NCBI GenBank assembly: GCA_900544585.1
Contig: UQVX01000001.1
Coordinates: forward strand, 124,001-188,000
DNA from: an uncultured Mycoplasmataceae bacterium
GTDB taxonomy: Bacteria; Bacillota_I; Bacilli_A; Mycoplasmatales; Mycoplasmoidaceae
Direction of reading: 5' to 3'
Length of the DNA: 64,000 nucleotides
Part shown: piece by piece, positions 1-12,569 of the stretch
Position numbering within the stretch: position 1 is the stretch's first letter
Layout: the number at the start of each line of letters is the position of its first letter
Notes under the pieces: generated by a model
The model's input: the letters and a program-made list of their open reading frames with translations, nothing else
What the model was told of the DNA's origin: nothing
Database searches by the model: none
Made by a program: the position numbers and the translations under genes

Positions 1-852
1 TCCACTAATTTTTTCTTCATACAAAATATCATTAAGCTCTTTAATGATTTGTGATTTGTTAGTATCATAAGGGATTTCATTAATGATGATTTGGTTAATC
101 TTTTTATCATCATAATTAAAATTAATTTTTGATGAAATTAAAAATTTACCTTTTCCAGAATTATAAAAATCATCAATACCTTGTTGACCTTCGATGATCC
201 CACCTGTGGGAAAGTCAGGTCCTGGGATTAATTTTTGAATTTGTTTAACTGTTAAATTAGGATTATCAATTAATGCACTAGCGGCATCAAAAATTTCACA
301 TGGATTAAATGGTGGAATATTAGTAGCATACCCTGCAGCAATTCCAACTGCTCCATTAATTAATAAATTTGGAATCATGGATGGTAAAATTGTAGGTTCT
401 TTTTCCGAATCATCAAAGTTATACGTAAAATCAACAGTGTCACTTTTGATTTTTTCTAACATTAATTGACTGACTTGGGACAAGCGACATTCAGTGTACC
501 GCATTGCAGCAGCAGGATCGCCATCAATGGAACCATTATTACCATGCATGTCTAGTAGTGGTAAATTATTTTTCCATGATTGAGACATTCTTACCATTGC
601 TTCATAAATTGATGAGTCCCCATGCGGGTGATACTTACCAATCACTTCACCAACAGTTCGAGCTGATTTTTTATATGCTTTATCAAAGGTTAGTCCTAGT
701 TCATTCATGGCATATAAAATCCGGCGTTGAACAGGTTTTAAACCATCTCTAATATCTGGCAATGCTCTATCTTGGATAACATATTTTGCATAACGACCAA
801 AACATTCACCAATAACTGAATCTAATGCTTGATTAACTACGTTTTTATTCAT
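1..852 (-). CDS. parC: DNA topoisomerase IV subunit A (partial, N-terminal 284 residues)
   Basis: The 3' end lies outside the window. ParC is the breakage-reunion subunit of topoisomerase IV, which with ParE decatenates daughter chromosomes. The visible part is the winged-helix region of a type IIA topoisomerase, with the quinolone-determining stretch [11 protein letters not shown] and the segment [19 protein letters not shown] that contains the catalytic RYTE tyrosine. [11 protein letters not shown] is typical of ParC, whereas GyrA usually has HGNFGS.DGD, so ParC is preferred over GyrA. The ATG at 852 starts 5 nt after the parE stop, which indicates co-transcription and translational coupling in a parE-parC operon. 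Confidence 0.93.
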   Translation of the reverse strand, partial: MNKNVVNQALDSVIGECFGRYAKYVIQDRALPDIRDGLKPVQRRILYAMNELGLTFDKAYKKSARTVGEVIGKYHPHGDSSIYEAMVRMSQSWKNNLPLLDMHGNNGSIDGDPAAAMRYTECRLSQVSQLMLEKIKSDTVDFTYNFDDSEKEPTILPSMIPNLLINGAVGIAAGYATNIPPFNPCEIFDAASALIDNPNLTVKQIQKLIPGPDFPTGGIIEGQQGIDDFYNSGKGKFLISSKINFNYDDKKINQIIINEIPYDTNKSQIIKELNDILYEEKISG

Positions 853-857
853 TATTT

Positions 858-2771
<1,914 letters not shown>

Positions 2772-2811
2772 TTAATAAAAATAGAATAAAATTATTTAAT
2801 TATTATAAATT

Positions 2812-3525
2812 ATGAATTATGCATTTGCTTTAGTAATTATGATTGTCTTTGGTGGACTAGTAGGGTACTTATTTGGTTCTATTTTGTTTGCCGTCCACAT
2901 TGGTAAGTTATTTAAAAAACAAGATGTTAGAAATACTGGTTCAAATAATCCTGGTTTCACTAACTCCACTCGGGCTTATGGTAAAAAAATTGGTTTGATA
3001 GTATTATTGCTGGATGTTTTAAAAACCATTCTTCCCATCATGATTTTTTACTGTATTTATCGCTTTACATTAGAAAGTTATTGTACACCATTTATCACCA
3101 ATAGCTATAACCCAAGAATTTTTATTTATGTCCCTGGAATTTTTGCAATTGTAGGACATATCTTTCCCATTTTTCACAAATTTAAAGGTGGAAAAGGAGT
3201 AGCAAGTTATGGTGGATTTTGTATCTGTTTGAGCCCATTCATTGCCTTAACTGGAATAATAATTATTGTGACTTGTTTGTTAATCACTAAAAAGATGGCA
3301 ATTGGATCAATAACTGCTGCTTTTTTTATTCCCTTCTTGATTCTAATTCCAGGAATTAATTATCTTTATTTAATGTATCCTAACATTGTGACTTGTACTA
3401 ATATAGGTATAAATCAACTTGTAATTTTTATACCTATTTTTGTTTGTTGTTTTTTATTATCTTGTTTAGTCATTTATCGCCACAAAAACAACATTTTAAA
3501 TATTATCAATAGCAATAAAAATTAA
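2812..3525 (+). CDS. plsY: Acyl-phosphate:glycerol-3-phosphate acyltransferase PlsY
   Basis: Integral membrane acyltransferase that makes lysophosphatidic acid from acyl-phosphate and glycerol-3-phosphate, the first step of phospholipid synthesis. It has 237 residues and several hydrophobic segments. The family motif GSNNPGFTNSTR lies near residues 43-54, and the second conserved loop GHIFPIFHKFKGGKGVAS is around residue 118. The location next to parE/parC is common in low-GC Gram-positive relatives. There is almost no room for a leader between the upstream AT-rich promoter region and the ATG, so the transcript is probably leaderless or nearly so. Confidence 0.93.
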   Translation: MNYAFALVIMIVFGGLVGYLFGSILFAVHIGKLFKKQDVRNTGSNNPGFTNSTRAYGKKIGLIVLLLDVLKTILPIMIFYCIYRFTLESYCTPFITNSYNPRIFIYVPGIFAIVGHIFPIFHKFKGGKGVASYGGFCICLSPFIALTGIIIIVTCLLITKKMAIGSITAAFFIPFLILIPGINYLYLMYPNIVTCTNIGINQLVIFIPIFVCCFLLSCLVIYRHKNNILNIINSNKN

Positions 3526-3629
3526 AAAATTGTCATAGCATATGCAACAGTCTTCAATGAAAACAACAATGAACTAAACAATTTAATATGTATAATGTCA
3601 ATTGTTTTTAAGTGACCCATAGGAGTTTT

Positions 3630-4241
3630 ATGTTAGATAACTTACCAGATATACATGCCCCAGAGAGTGGTGCTGATGACATCTGCACTCCAGAAAGGTT
3701 AGATAATTCACCAGATATACACACTCTAGAAAGATCATCAACTTGTAATGACCAAGAATTTATTTTAAAGAAAGCTAAATTAATTAGAAATTTTGGAATT
3801 GCCTCATTTTCATTTGTGGGCATAATAATTCTACTGTATATCATTTGTTTAATTGTGGCACTAAGTTCTACTCAAAATTATCCTAATAGTTCAGTAGCTT
3901 TTTCCATGAGTATGGTCATTATAATCTCAACACTTGTAATCATATTTTCAATTGCTGATTTTGTTTTTATTATCCTTGCTATTGTCAATATTGCAACCAC
4001 AGATTGGGGCAACGAAAATCTTAACAAGTGCAAAAAAGTTTTTTGAATAACTACATTAAGCTGTTTAATTGGCGGCTTTATTGCATGAGTACTAATGGTT
4101 GCTGGAAATTTTGCTTCATCTATTGCTTTACAGATTATAGGTATGCTATTGTCAATACCACTTGGCATTACTCAACCTATTATGTGGATTATTTGGGGTA
4201 ACAAGGTTAAAAATACATACTCAACTAACACAAAAGCATAA
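3630..4241 (+). CDS. Hypothetical four-helix membrane protein with a duplicated N-terminal motif
   Basis: Not a recognised family. The start is placed at ATG 3630, four nucleotides after an AGGAG Shine-Dalgarno; an in-frame GTG at 3612 is the alternative. The product has 203 residues. The first ~45 are polar and contain an imperfect duplication (LDNLPDIHAPES, then LDNSPDIHTLERS). They are followed by four hydrophobic helices (about residues 55-80, 90-118, 140-160, 165-190) and a short polar tail. One TGA is read as Trp. The duplicated stretch is also visible as a DNA repeat (around 3632-3655 and 3699-3722). The gene stands alone between plsY and the convergent folate operon. Topology suggests a small membrane or surface protein; the function is unknown. 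Confidence 0.6.
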
Positions 4242-4399
4242 TAGTTTTATTCTTACCAACTTTATAGTAATTTAGTTATGTTCATCATTTGAGTTACCAT
4301 GAGTTGCCAAAGTTAATAAATATCACTTATTCAAATTACTAACACACAAATAGTTATGTTGACTAGATAATAGTTAGATAATAGCAACAATAAGCTTAA
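4242..4399. other. Intergenic spacer
   Basis: 158 nt of AT-rich sequence between two convergent genes. I see no open frame and no convincing hairpin plus U-run. Confidence 0.5.
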
Positions 4400-4858
4400 T
4401 TAATCTTTACAATACTCATTAATACTAAAATCATCATACTTAATAGTTCGTATTAGTTTAAAATCACTTAAATTCACATCCATAAATAAGTCACAATCAT
4501 AATTAGCATACAACCGACTAATAATTAATTTTGTGCTATATGGAATAAGTTGGTCATAAATACTTTTCCCGCCAATGACATAAATTATCTCTTTGCTAGT
4601 TGCATGTTCATTAATAAATGCTTGTAAGTCATTCACCCATACAACATCTGGACATTTAATTTCATCATAACTTACCACATAATTAACCCTTTGCACTAGG
4701 GGTTTTTTTAATGTTAAAAATGTTTCTTTACCCATTAGTACTTTGTGATGCAATGTTGTTTGTTTAAAATGTTGCATTTCTTCAGGAATTTTTCAAGGTA
4801 ATTGGTTATTTTTTGCAATTCCATGTTGATTATCTTCGCATCAAATACATACAAACAT
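4400..4858 (-). CDS. folA: Dihydrofolate reductase
   Basis: NADPH-dependent reduction of dihydrofolate to tetrahydrofolate, closing the dTMP cycle with ThyA and FolD. It has 152 residues, slightly short for the family (about 160). The start at 4858 gives the N-terminal MFVCIWCEDNQHGIAKNN, followed by LPWKIPEEMQHFK, the folate-binding loop with W and E in place of the usual W/D pair. VLMGKETF (NADPH loop) and VIGGKSIYDQLI are also present. The ATG overlaps the thyA stop in a TAATG arrangement, which implies coupled translation. TGA codons for Trp near the N-terminus hide the start under the standard code. Confidence 0.92.
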
Positions 4859-5727
4859 TACACTGCTACCTTTGCTTTTAAAATACCATGATGTTGATAG
4901 TTTTTAATTTCAATATCATTGAATTTAAATTTTAATAAATCTTTAATTTTTGGATTTAGGATTACTTGACAAAGTTGTTTTGGTCGTCTTTTAATTTGTT
5001 TTTTAACTTGGTTTAAATGATTAACATAAATATGAGCAACACCAATAGTATGAATGAATTCTTTGGGTTTAAGGTCACAAACTTGTGCAACCATTAATGT
5101 TAGCAAACTATATGAAGCTATATTAAATGGAACACCTAAAAATAAGTCAGCACTACGTTGGTATAGTTGACATGATAATTCATTTTTATCATTAACATAA
5201 AACTGAAAAAAAGCATGACACGGCGGTAACAACATTTTGTCATTTTCAGCAGGATTTCAAGCACTAACAATTAGTCTTCTGCTATATTTATTGTTTTTTA
5301 AATCGTGAATTAGATTTTTTATTTGGTCAATGCCATTAAAATTTCTTCATTGCTTCCCATATACTGGACCAAGTTTACCTCATTGTTGTGCAAATTCATT
5401 ATTAGTTTTGATTTTATTTACAAACTCATCCATTGTTTCATTTTGGTAGAATTTTGACTTTTTATAATTTTCATATGGTCATTCATTTCAGATCTTGACA
5501 TTATTATCCACTAAATATTTAATATTAGTACTACCTTGTAAAAATCATAATAATTCATGGATGATTGCATTGTATGCAACCTTTTTAGTAGTCAGTAATG
5601 GGAAGCCTTTAGTCAAATCATAACGAGTTTGGGTACCAAAATAAGAAATTGCATCAACACCAGTTCTGTTTGCATGCAATGACCCTTTTTTAAGTACTAA
5701 TTTAAGTAATTTTTGATATTGTTTCAC
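4858..5727 (-). CDS. thyA: Thymidylate synthase
   Basis: Converts dUMP to dTMP with methylene-tetrahydrofolate. It has 289 residues, full length. The N-terminus shows [21 protein letters not shown] and [20 protein letters not shown]. The active-site segment ([14 protein letters not shown], catalytic Cys) and the downstream [15 protein letters not shown] and [13 protein letters not shown] blocks are all present. The start is a GTG at 5727, three nucleotides after the folD stop, with AAAGGAAA about 9 nt upstream inside the folD end. Middle gene of the folD-thyA-folA operon. Many mycoplasmas depend on thymidine salvage, so a complete set is informative. Confidence 0.95.
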
Positions 5728-5730
5728 TTT

Positions 5731-6576
5731 TTAATTTTCCTTTTGATTTTTAATTAAATTTACTAAGTTAACAAAAATCATTGCAACAGTTAATTTGCCC
5801 ACACCATTTGGCACGGGTGTAATAATTTTTGCTTGAGTTTTTACTTGATCAAAATCTACATCACCAACTATTTTGTTGTTTACAACACTAATTCCTGCAT
5901 CAATAACAAAGGCATTTTTTTTAATCATTTGCTTTTTAAAAAAATTTGGTTTTCCAATTGCAGTAATTAAAACATCAGCTTGATTAGTAATTTGAGATAA
6001 ATTTTTAGTTTTAGAGTGACAAATTGTAACAGTTGCATCCTGTGCTAACAACATGGAAATCAATGGTTTTCCTACAATTAAACTGCGGTTAACAATCACA
6101 ACTCTTTTACCCGATAGTTGGTATTTTTTAGCAGCAATAATCTTCATGATGCCAGCTGAAGTACATGGCTGTGGATAAAAACCCCTATAGTCTACAAAAT
6201 TGCGGCTTGTAGCCAATGCAGATAAGCCATCTAAATCTTTATCTATACTAATGTGTTCAAAAATTTCATTTTGATTAAAGCCATTTGGTAATGGTAATTG
6301 CACTAAATAACCATGAATTTTATTATCACTATTAAGTTTTTTTAGATAAAGGATAAGTTCATCTTGAGTTTTAAGATGAGTAATAACATCAACATCAACT
6401 CCCAATTCATGGGCCTTCTTAACTTTGATGTTGACATATTTTTCACTAGCTAAGTCATTATTTAATCTAATGATAACAATCTTTGGATAAACATTTTTTT
6501 CTTGTTTTAAGTTTGCAATTTCACTCTTAACATCAAGTAAAATGTCATCTGCAATCTTAATACAATTAACAACCAT
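5731..6576 (-). CDS. folD: Bifunctional methylene-tetrahydrofolate dehydrogenase / methenyl-tetrahydrofolate cyclohydrolase
   Basis: Interconverts methylene-, methenyl- and formyl-tetrahydrofolate. It has 281 residues, the usual length. Visible signatures include KYVNIKVKKAHELG (catalytic Lys region), GYLVQLPLPNGFN, the strongly conserved PCTSAGIM, GKRVVIVNRSLIVGKPL (Rossmann loop) and the C-terminal DVDFDQV..ITPVPNGVGKLT. A good AAAGGAAT precedes the ATG at 6576. It is the promoter-proximal gene of the folD-thyA-folA operon and provides both the formyl donor for initiator tRNA and the C1 unit for ThyA. Confidence 0.96.
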   Translation of the reverse strand: MVVNCIKIADDILLDVKSEIANLKQEKNVYPKIVIIRLNNDLASEKYVNIKVKKAHELGVDVDVITHLKTQDELILYLKKLNSDNKIHGYLVQLPLPNGFNQNEIFEHISIDKDLDGLSALATSRNFVDYRGFYPQPCTSAGIMKIIAAKKYQLSGKRVVIVNRSLIVGKPLISMLLAQDATVTICHSKTKNLSQITNQADVLITAIGKPNFFKKQMIKKNAFVIDAGISVVNNKIVGDVDFDQVKTQAKIITPVPNGVGKLTVAMIFVNLVNLIKNQKEN

Positions 6577-6730
6577 ATTTATTCCTTTTTTTGATGATTT
6601 TAGAATTTTATTAAACTAGAAAAATTATAAATGGATTTACAATTTTATTTATTTAGTTTATTCATAACCTAAAATCATGATTATTTAAATAAGAAATCAA
6701 TTATTCTTTTGATATACTATTATATGTGTT

Positions 6731-6804
6731 GCAGATGTAATTCAATGGTAGAATGCAACCTTGCCAAGGTTGATACGCGAGTTCGATTCTCGTCATCTGC
6801 TCCA
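6731..6804 (+). tRNA. tRNA-Gly (GCC anticodon)
   Basis: 74 nt including an encoded CCA. The acceptor arms GCAGATG and CATCTGC pair fully. The D-loop contains TTCAATGGTAGAA, the anticodon loop TTGCCAA gives GCC, and the T-arm contains GTTCGATTC. It is followed by a strong hairpin terminator. Confidence 0.97.
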
Positions 6805-6820
6805 TTTTAAAATCATTAGT

Positions 6821-6851
6821 ATCCATTCTCTATGAGAATGGATTTTGTTTT
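6821..6851 (+). terminator. Rho-independent terminator of tRNA-Gly
   Basis: Perfect 10-bp stem ATCCATTCTC / GAGAATGGAT with a TAT loop and a T-rich tail. The tail runs directly into the -10 box of the next gene. Confidence 0.85.
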
Positions 6852-6856
6852 ATAAT
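6851..6856 (+). promoter_or_regulatory. -10 box TATAAT of the following gene
   Basis: TATAAT lies 10 nt before the ATG at 6867, so the transcript would be leaderless or carry only a few bases of leader. No clear -35. Confidence 0.5.
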
Positions 6857-6866
6857 TGAATAGAAA

Positions 6867-7451
6867 ATGAACAGATCAGTTGAAATATTTTTTTCTTTCT
6901 ATGATGAAGAATTGGAAACTATTTTTGATCACAATAAGCATTTTTTACTACAAATACCAGAACTTGGTGGTTGTAAACAAATTCTAACTGTAATTCTTGA
7001 AAAGAATAGTAATTTTGCAGAATTTGTTTACTTTTTAAATAGTGCCATAATTCTAAAAGACATTAATAAGTCAGATATTAAAGTTATTTTTAATTACTTT
7101 AAAAAGGTTATTAACAAAACTTTTTTTGTAATAAAGAAATGAAACTTTCATTTAAAAGACAGAAATGAATCACTTAATAAATTTTTTCAAATTAATGATG
7201 GTGAAATTACTATTAATTATGCTCGTTACAATTACCAACCTGAATGAAGAAATAAGACTATTTCTATCTATCAGGTTAATGATATTCTTCAATATTTTAA
7301 TATGCAATCAGATGGTATTAATTTAATGAATTTTTTAAGTAATGAAAACCACAATTTATCATGAGATGCAGTTAGTAAATCGCAACGTATTCTAAATTGA
7401 ATTAGTAATGATTTAAATACATCCCTAGTGAAGATAAGTTGATTAGATTAA
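6867..7451 (+). CDS. Hypothetical protein
   Basis: 194 residues after reading several TGA codons as Trp; no family recognised. The N-terminal half is acidic and aromatic (FFSFYDEELETIF). The C-terminal part is polar and Asn-rich, without signal peptide or membrane helices. It is the first gene of a run of three (this, a multi-spanning membrane protein, ligA) spaced by 2-5 nt, so probably co-transcribed. A cytosolic role is inferred only from composition. Confidence 0.55.
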
Positions 7452-7455
7452 GATA

Positions 7456-8994
7456 ATGTTTGAATTTTTACTTTGTTTATTAGTTAGTAGTTTATTTATT
7501 TTTAACAGTTTTCTTTGTGGTCGACTGATTAAAAAATATCTTCCATTTATTAATAACTCACTTACATTTTGTGGGGGATTTTTTTTATGACTTACACTAA
7601 TTTTATTAGGTTTATTTCCCCTGTTTTTAGTGACAAATATTAATTATAAATTTGTAGGTTATTATTTATTAGCTTTACAAGTAATATTGATTATTTTTTA
7701 TCTTTTAAATTGAAGGTATAGTCTAATGTGGTCAAGAATAGACTATAAGAAAATAACTTTTATTATTGTGATGACACTAATAATTATTGGTGTTTTATTT
7801 AGTTTTAAAGCTTATAACAATGAATTGAACAACCTTGGTGTGCAATGAACATCTGCATTTTTTGCTACTAGCAATATCTTTAATAATATCAACCAATTAT
7901 TTTTATTAGTTTGTCAACAATCTAATGACATGATGCTCCAGTATATATGAATATTGCCATATGCGATTTTGTTGGCAAATATAATTTATGCTGTTTATGA
8001 AAACAAGTTTATTTTTAATATAAAAAGTTTTTTAATTTGTCTTATTGTTGTAATGATGATAACAACTTTAAGTTTGTGTTTAAACCCAAATCCTAGTGAT
8101 GGTGAGGCATGACTAATACCCAGTGTATTTTTAATGTTTTATTTACAAAAAATAAACCATCATACATTATTAACTCAAAAATATAATTATTACTATTTGA
8201 CAATAAATTTCGGATTGTTTTTATTGGATCCGTTTTGTATTATTTGCTTATTAGTAATTAATTTATATTTTTGATATGCAAACTATAAAGATAGAATCAA
8301 TAATTGTATTCAAATCAATTTAATAAATATTTTAGCTACTACTTTTATATTAGGACTATATTTTTTCTATTTTCAAAACATTGTGGGTTATGTTGTTAGC
8401 TGTTTAACTATCATAATTTATTTATTGTATTTATTAGTTAAGAATTTAGAAATAAAAAGACCACCATGAAATTTTTTAAAAAATATTAATTCCCAGCAAT
8501 TAAAATGGTGGTTTTATGGCTTGTGTTCAGTATTTTTTATATTAATTGTATTGATTACTTTAATCCCAAATAATTGGCATTTTACTAGTAGTGGGTGAGT
8601 AATAACTCAATTTTTAAATCATGATTTAAGCAATAACCAATCACTTTATTATTTAGTTAATATTTCGTATTGAACATTTAGTGCTTTACTATTTGTTGGA
8701 AGCATTTGATTAATGATAAATAAAAAAACCAAAATTCAAAACAAGGAATTAATAGTTGCCAGTTACATAACTGTTTATAACCCATTAGCAACACAATTTT
8801 GAACCACTAAATTAATTAATGGTGTGCAAACAATTATGCCAATTATTAGCATTAATTTAAGTTTACAAATTGATTTATTAATCCAAAAGTTATTTAACAT
8901 AAATTCAAAATATAATTGATTGTGGATATCTTTAGCATCATCAATTAGTTTAGTAACTTGGTTAGGATTAACATTAGTTAATGTATTGGGGTAA
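7456..8994 (+). CDS. Large multi-spanning membrane protein of unknown function
   Basis: 512 residues, almost entirely hydrophobic, with about 12-13 predicted membrane helices. It was recovered only by joining segments split by many TGA Trp codons. It starts 5 nt after the preceding gene and ends 3 nt before ligA. I see no transporter signature: no ABC, MFS or permease motifs. A short loop with NPNPSDGEAW lies near residue 215. The architecture would fit a polytopic transporter, flippase or membrane-embedded glycosyltransferase, but nothing in the sequence decides between these. Confidence 0.6.
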
Positions 8995-8996
8995 AT

Positions 8997-11018
8997 ATGG
9001 AAGATTTAAAATTAATTGAACAAGAGATTGCAGATTTAAAAACTAAATTAAACCAGTGGAATTATGAATATTATGTACTTAATCAACCATCAGTGAGTGA
9101 TGCTGTTTATGATAAGTGTATGAATCGTCTTATTTTACTAGAAACTACCCATCCACAATTTAAAACTCCTGATTCGCCAAGTGTCAAAATTGGGGGATAT
9201 GTGTATGATAAATTCACTAAAGTTAGACATTTATCACCAATGATGTCATTAAGTAATGCTTTTACAGAACAAGATTTAAATAAGTTCAACCAAGATATTA
9301 TTACATTACATCATGATGTGAATTATGTTGTTGAGCCAAAGATCGATGGATTAAGTATTGCCTTAATTTATGAGCAAGGCCAATTAAAAAGAGCTGTGAC
9401 ACGAGGTGATGGTGTATTTGGTGAAGATGTAACCAATAATGTAAAAACAATTTCTAGCATTCCTTTATATTTACCACCTGAATATCAACATTTAACTATT
9501 GATATTCGTGGTGAAGTTTACATGGCTAAAGAAAACTTTTTGGCCTTGAATAAAAATTTAGAAGACAACCAAAAACCATTTGCTAACCCTAGAAATGCCG
9601 CTGCTGGTTCATTAAGAAATTTAGATTCTAGTATTACAAAAAAACGTCACTTAGATGCTTTCTTTTATCATGTTCCTAATTGTGAGCAATTAGGTTTAAA
9701 AACTCAATATGAATGTATTGAATGATTAAAAAAACTAGGATTTCCTACTGCTCCTAATATTTATTTAGTTAATAGCATTGATGAAATCCACAATAAAATT
9801 AGCGAGTTTACGGCATTGCGTGATAATTTACCATTTGTAATTGATGGCATTGTTATCAAGTTAAATCAAATTAGTTACTATGATGAAATTGGTTACACTT
9901 CTAAATTCCCAAAATGAGCTATTGCTTATAAGTTTCCTGCTGAAATTGGCCTAACGCAAATTAATAATATTGAAGCTGATGTTGGTAGAACTGGCAAAAT
10001 TACTTATGTTGCAAATTTAAAACCCATCAAACTAGATGGAAGTTTAATTAGCCGGGTAACATTAAATAATGCAGAATATATTGCTCATAAAGATATTAGA
10101 GTTAATGATTGAGTTTATTTGTATAAAGCAGGGGACGTCATTCCATACTTAGATTATGTTGATGTCTTGAAAAGGTCATCTAATAGTGTGAGTTTTCAAC
10201 CAATTATTAAATGTCCGAGTTGTCAATCTGAATTAGTTAAGTTACCTAATGAAGTCGAACAGTATTGCTTAAATCATACACAATGTGAAGTGCAAATAAT
10301 TAAAGGTATTAATTATTTTTGTGAACGTGATTGTATGAATATTCAAGGGGTAAGCACTAGTATTATCACTAAATTATATAAAATTGGTTTACTTAAAAAT
10401 ATTGCTAGTTTATATACATTACATCTTCATCAAGATGAAATACTACAAGCAGATTTATTGATTAAAGAAAAGAGCTTAGCAAAAATTCTTAATGCAATTG
10501 AATTATCTAAACAAAATTCATTAGAAAAATTACTTTCTGCATTAGGAATTAAAAATTTAGGAGCAACAACTGCTAAAAAACTAGCCATAAAATTTAAAAC
10601 ACTTTTTAATTTACAACATGCTAATTTTAATGAACTAATTAGCATTAATGATGTAGGTGAGGTTTTAGCTCAGAATATTATTGATTATTTTGCTAATTCT
10701 AATAACCAAATCATTATTAATGAACTAATTAACAATGGTGTTAATACAAGTTATTTTCAAGATTTATCAGGATTTGAAAATATTAAAATTATTGATGAAT
10801 ATTTAAATAAACACTTTGTTATTACTGGCACATTTAGTATTGGACGTAACCAAATAAAAAGTATTTTAGAAAATGTTTATCATGCAAAAATCAGCAACAC
10901 TATCACAAGTAAGGTTGATTACTTATTATGTGGTAATGATGCTGGTAGTAAATTAATTAAAGCTCAAGAATTAGGAATTAAAATAATTCGAAATGAATTT
11001 TGGAACCAAGAAGAGTAA
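8997..11018 (+). CDS. ligA: NAD-dependent DNA ligase LigA
   Basis: Seals nicks during replication and repair using NAD+. It has 673 residues, full length. The adenylation domain carries the nucleophile Lys in VEPKIDGLS (about residue 115), GDGVFGEDVTNN, DIRGEVYM and NPRNAAAGSLRNLDS. The OB domain (GRTGKITYVANLKP), a Cys4 zinc finger (CPSC ... C ... C), the HhH region and a C-terminal BRCT domain (HFVITGTFSIGRNQIKSIL) follow in the usual order. The stop codon abuts the convergent ribB stop with no intergenic base. Confidence 0.97.
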
Positions 11019-11627
11019 TTATTTTAAACTTCTTAAGTAATCTTGGAGTTCTTTAATAGTTATAAAAGTTAATTTGTGTTGTTGTGCGAACAACTTTAGT
11101 TGTTGTTGATTCATCATTGTTCCATCATCAGCCATAATTTCACAACATACACCACAAGGATCACATCCTGCTAATTTAGCTAAATCAACAGTAGCTTCTG
11201 TATGACCATTACGTTCTAAAACTCCTCCATCTTTAGCAACTAACGGGAACATATGACCTGGTCTTCTAAAATCACTTGGTTTAGCATAAGGGTTAATACA
11301 TTCTTGAATTGTTTTAGAACGATCAAATGCGGAAATTCCTGTTGTTGTATTGATGTGATCAATTGAAACTGTAAATGCTGTTGAATGGTTATCAGTATTT
11401 GGATTAATCATTGGAGTTAAACCTAATTTGTCGGCTAGTCCTTGGCTCATTGGATTACAAATTAATCCTTTGGCATATGTGGCAATGAAGTTAATATTTT
11501 CTGGTGTAGCACCGGCTGCCGTGCAAATTAAATCACCTTCATTTTCTCTATCTTCATCATCTGCAACCAAAATTAATTTGCCTGCTTTTAGATCTTCAAT
11601 AGCTTGTTTTATATTTTCAAAATTCAT
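11019..11627 (-). CDS. ribB: 3,4-dihydroxy-2-butanone 4-phosphate synthase (stand-alone RibB)
   Basis: Converts ribulose 5-phosphate to formate and dihydroxybutanone phosphate, the four-carbon precursor of riboflavin. About 202 residues, a complete RibB without a fused GTP cyclohydrolase II. Signatures: [14 protein letters not shown] (acidic loop), [24 protein letters not shown] and [10 protein letters not shown]. The start is taken as the Met at 11627, 9 nt after a strong AAGGAG; the ATG at 11633 is only 3 nt away from it. Mycoplasmas normally import riboflavin, and no other rib gene is visible here. It lies 49 nt downstream of the accessory operon on the same strand and may have been acquired with it. 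Confidence 0.93.
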   Translation of the reverse strand: MNFENIKQAIEDLKAGKLILVADDEDRENEGDLICTAAGATPENINFIATYAKGLICNPMSQGLADKLGLTPMINPNTDNHSTAFTVSIDHINTTTGISAFDRSKTIQECINPYAKPSDFRRPGHMFPLVAKDGGVLERNGHTEATVDLAKLAGCDPCGVCCEIMADDGTMMNQQQLKLFAQQHKLTFITIKELQDYLRSLK

Positions 11628-11676
11628 AATCATCTTCTCCTTGTTTAAAACACCTAAATAATTCTAACAAAGATTA

Positions 11677-12567
11677 TTAATTAATAACTTTTACATCAAA
11701 TATTTTTACTAACAACTTTTTAAATTCACTTTCATCATCAAGATATGATTTTGTATATGATTGTTTGTAAAAGATTTCATTACAATTATTCATATTTATA
11801 ATTTGTATTTCTGGTCCGTCATTGCTATCGTAATACAATAAATCAATATTTTCTAAATGCTCCACACTAACTTTTTTAATTAATTCAGGATTTAAACCAT
11901 TTAAATTTTTTTTAATTTCATCAAAATAACTTGGATCAATTCACGATGTTAAAGTCTCAATTAATGTTAAAACATTGAATGTTTTATTAAACTGCGCCTT
12001 AAATTTAACCGCAATGTAATCAATTGGTTCTTGGTTATAAGGAATTTGAAATTTTTGACCATGAGCAATTTTTAATAGTGGTCTATCTTTCAGCACCATT
12101 TGTTTTGTAAAGAATGATTGTTCAAAGTCAGGAGTTTTTAAAAGTGCTTCAATTAAATTTAATTCACAACATTTATAAATAAACAACAAATAAGAGAATG
12201 TATTATTTATAAATAATTCAATATAACTTGTTTGTGTACTAGAAAAAAATCTAATTAATTCTTGAATTAATTCCTTGTATTCATTTTCATCATCAACATC
12301 TTCTGAAAATATTTCTTCAATAAATTCCTTAGTTTTTTCTTTTAAACTATGGTACCTTAAATTACTAAAATCAAATGAAATACAATGATAATTATTGTCT
12401 GGTACAGCGATATCATTGTTGATTGTTCCCATACCTTGATATTTAATAAAGTTGTTGACTTTTAAAAAATCCCAATCAAAATTTAGATTTTTTGCAATGA
12501 GATAAAAATTGATAATATTTTCATCGTTTTGATCTTGAATAATAAAAAGGTTTTTATTATTTTGCAT
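11677..12567 (-). CDS. Fourth protein of the PAPS-reductase/GHKL/Z1 operon, unknown function
   Basis: 296 residues after reading one TGA as Trp; no family recognised with confidence. It is acidic and soluble, with an aromatic-rich N-terminus (IINFYLIAKNLNFDWDFL) and a helical centre. It starts 2 nt after the Z1 gene stop, so it is certainly co-transcribed. In MORC-like ATPase/Z1 neighbourhoods of other bacteria this position is often filled by a PD-(D/E)XK-type protein (the DUF4420 family) of similar length. I cannot point to a convincing D...ExK motif here, so that assignment is only a positional guess. It is the best candidate for the system's specificity or nuclease component. Confidence 0.55.
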
Positions 12568-12569
12568 AG

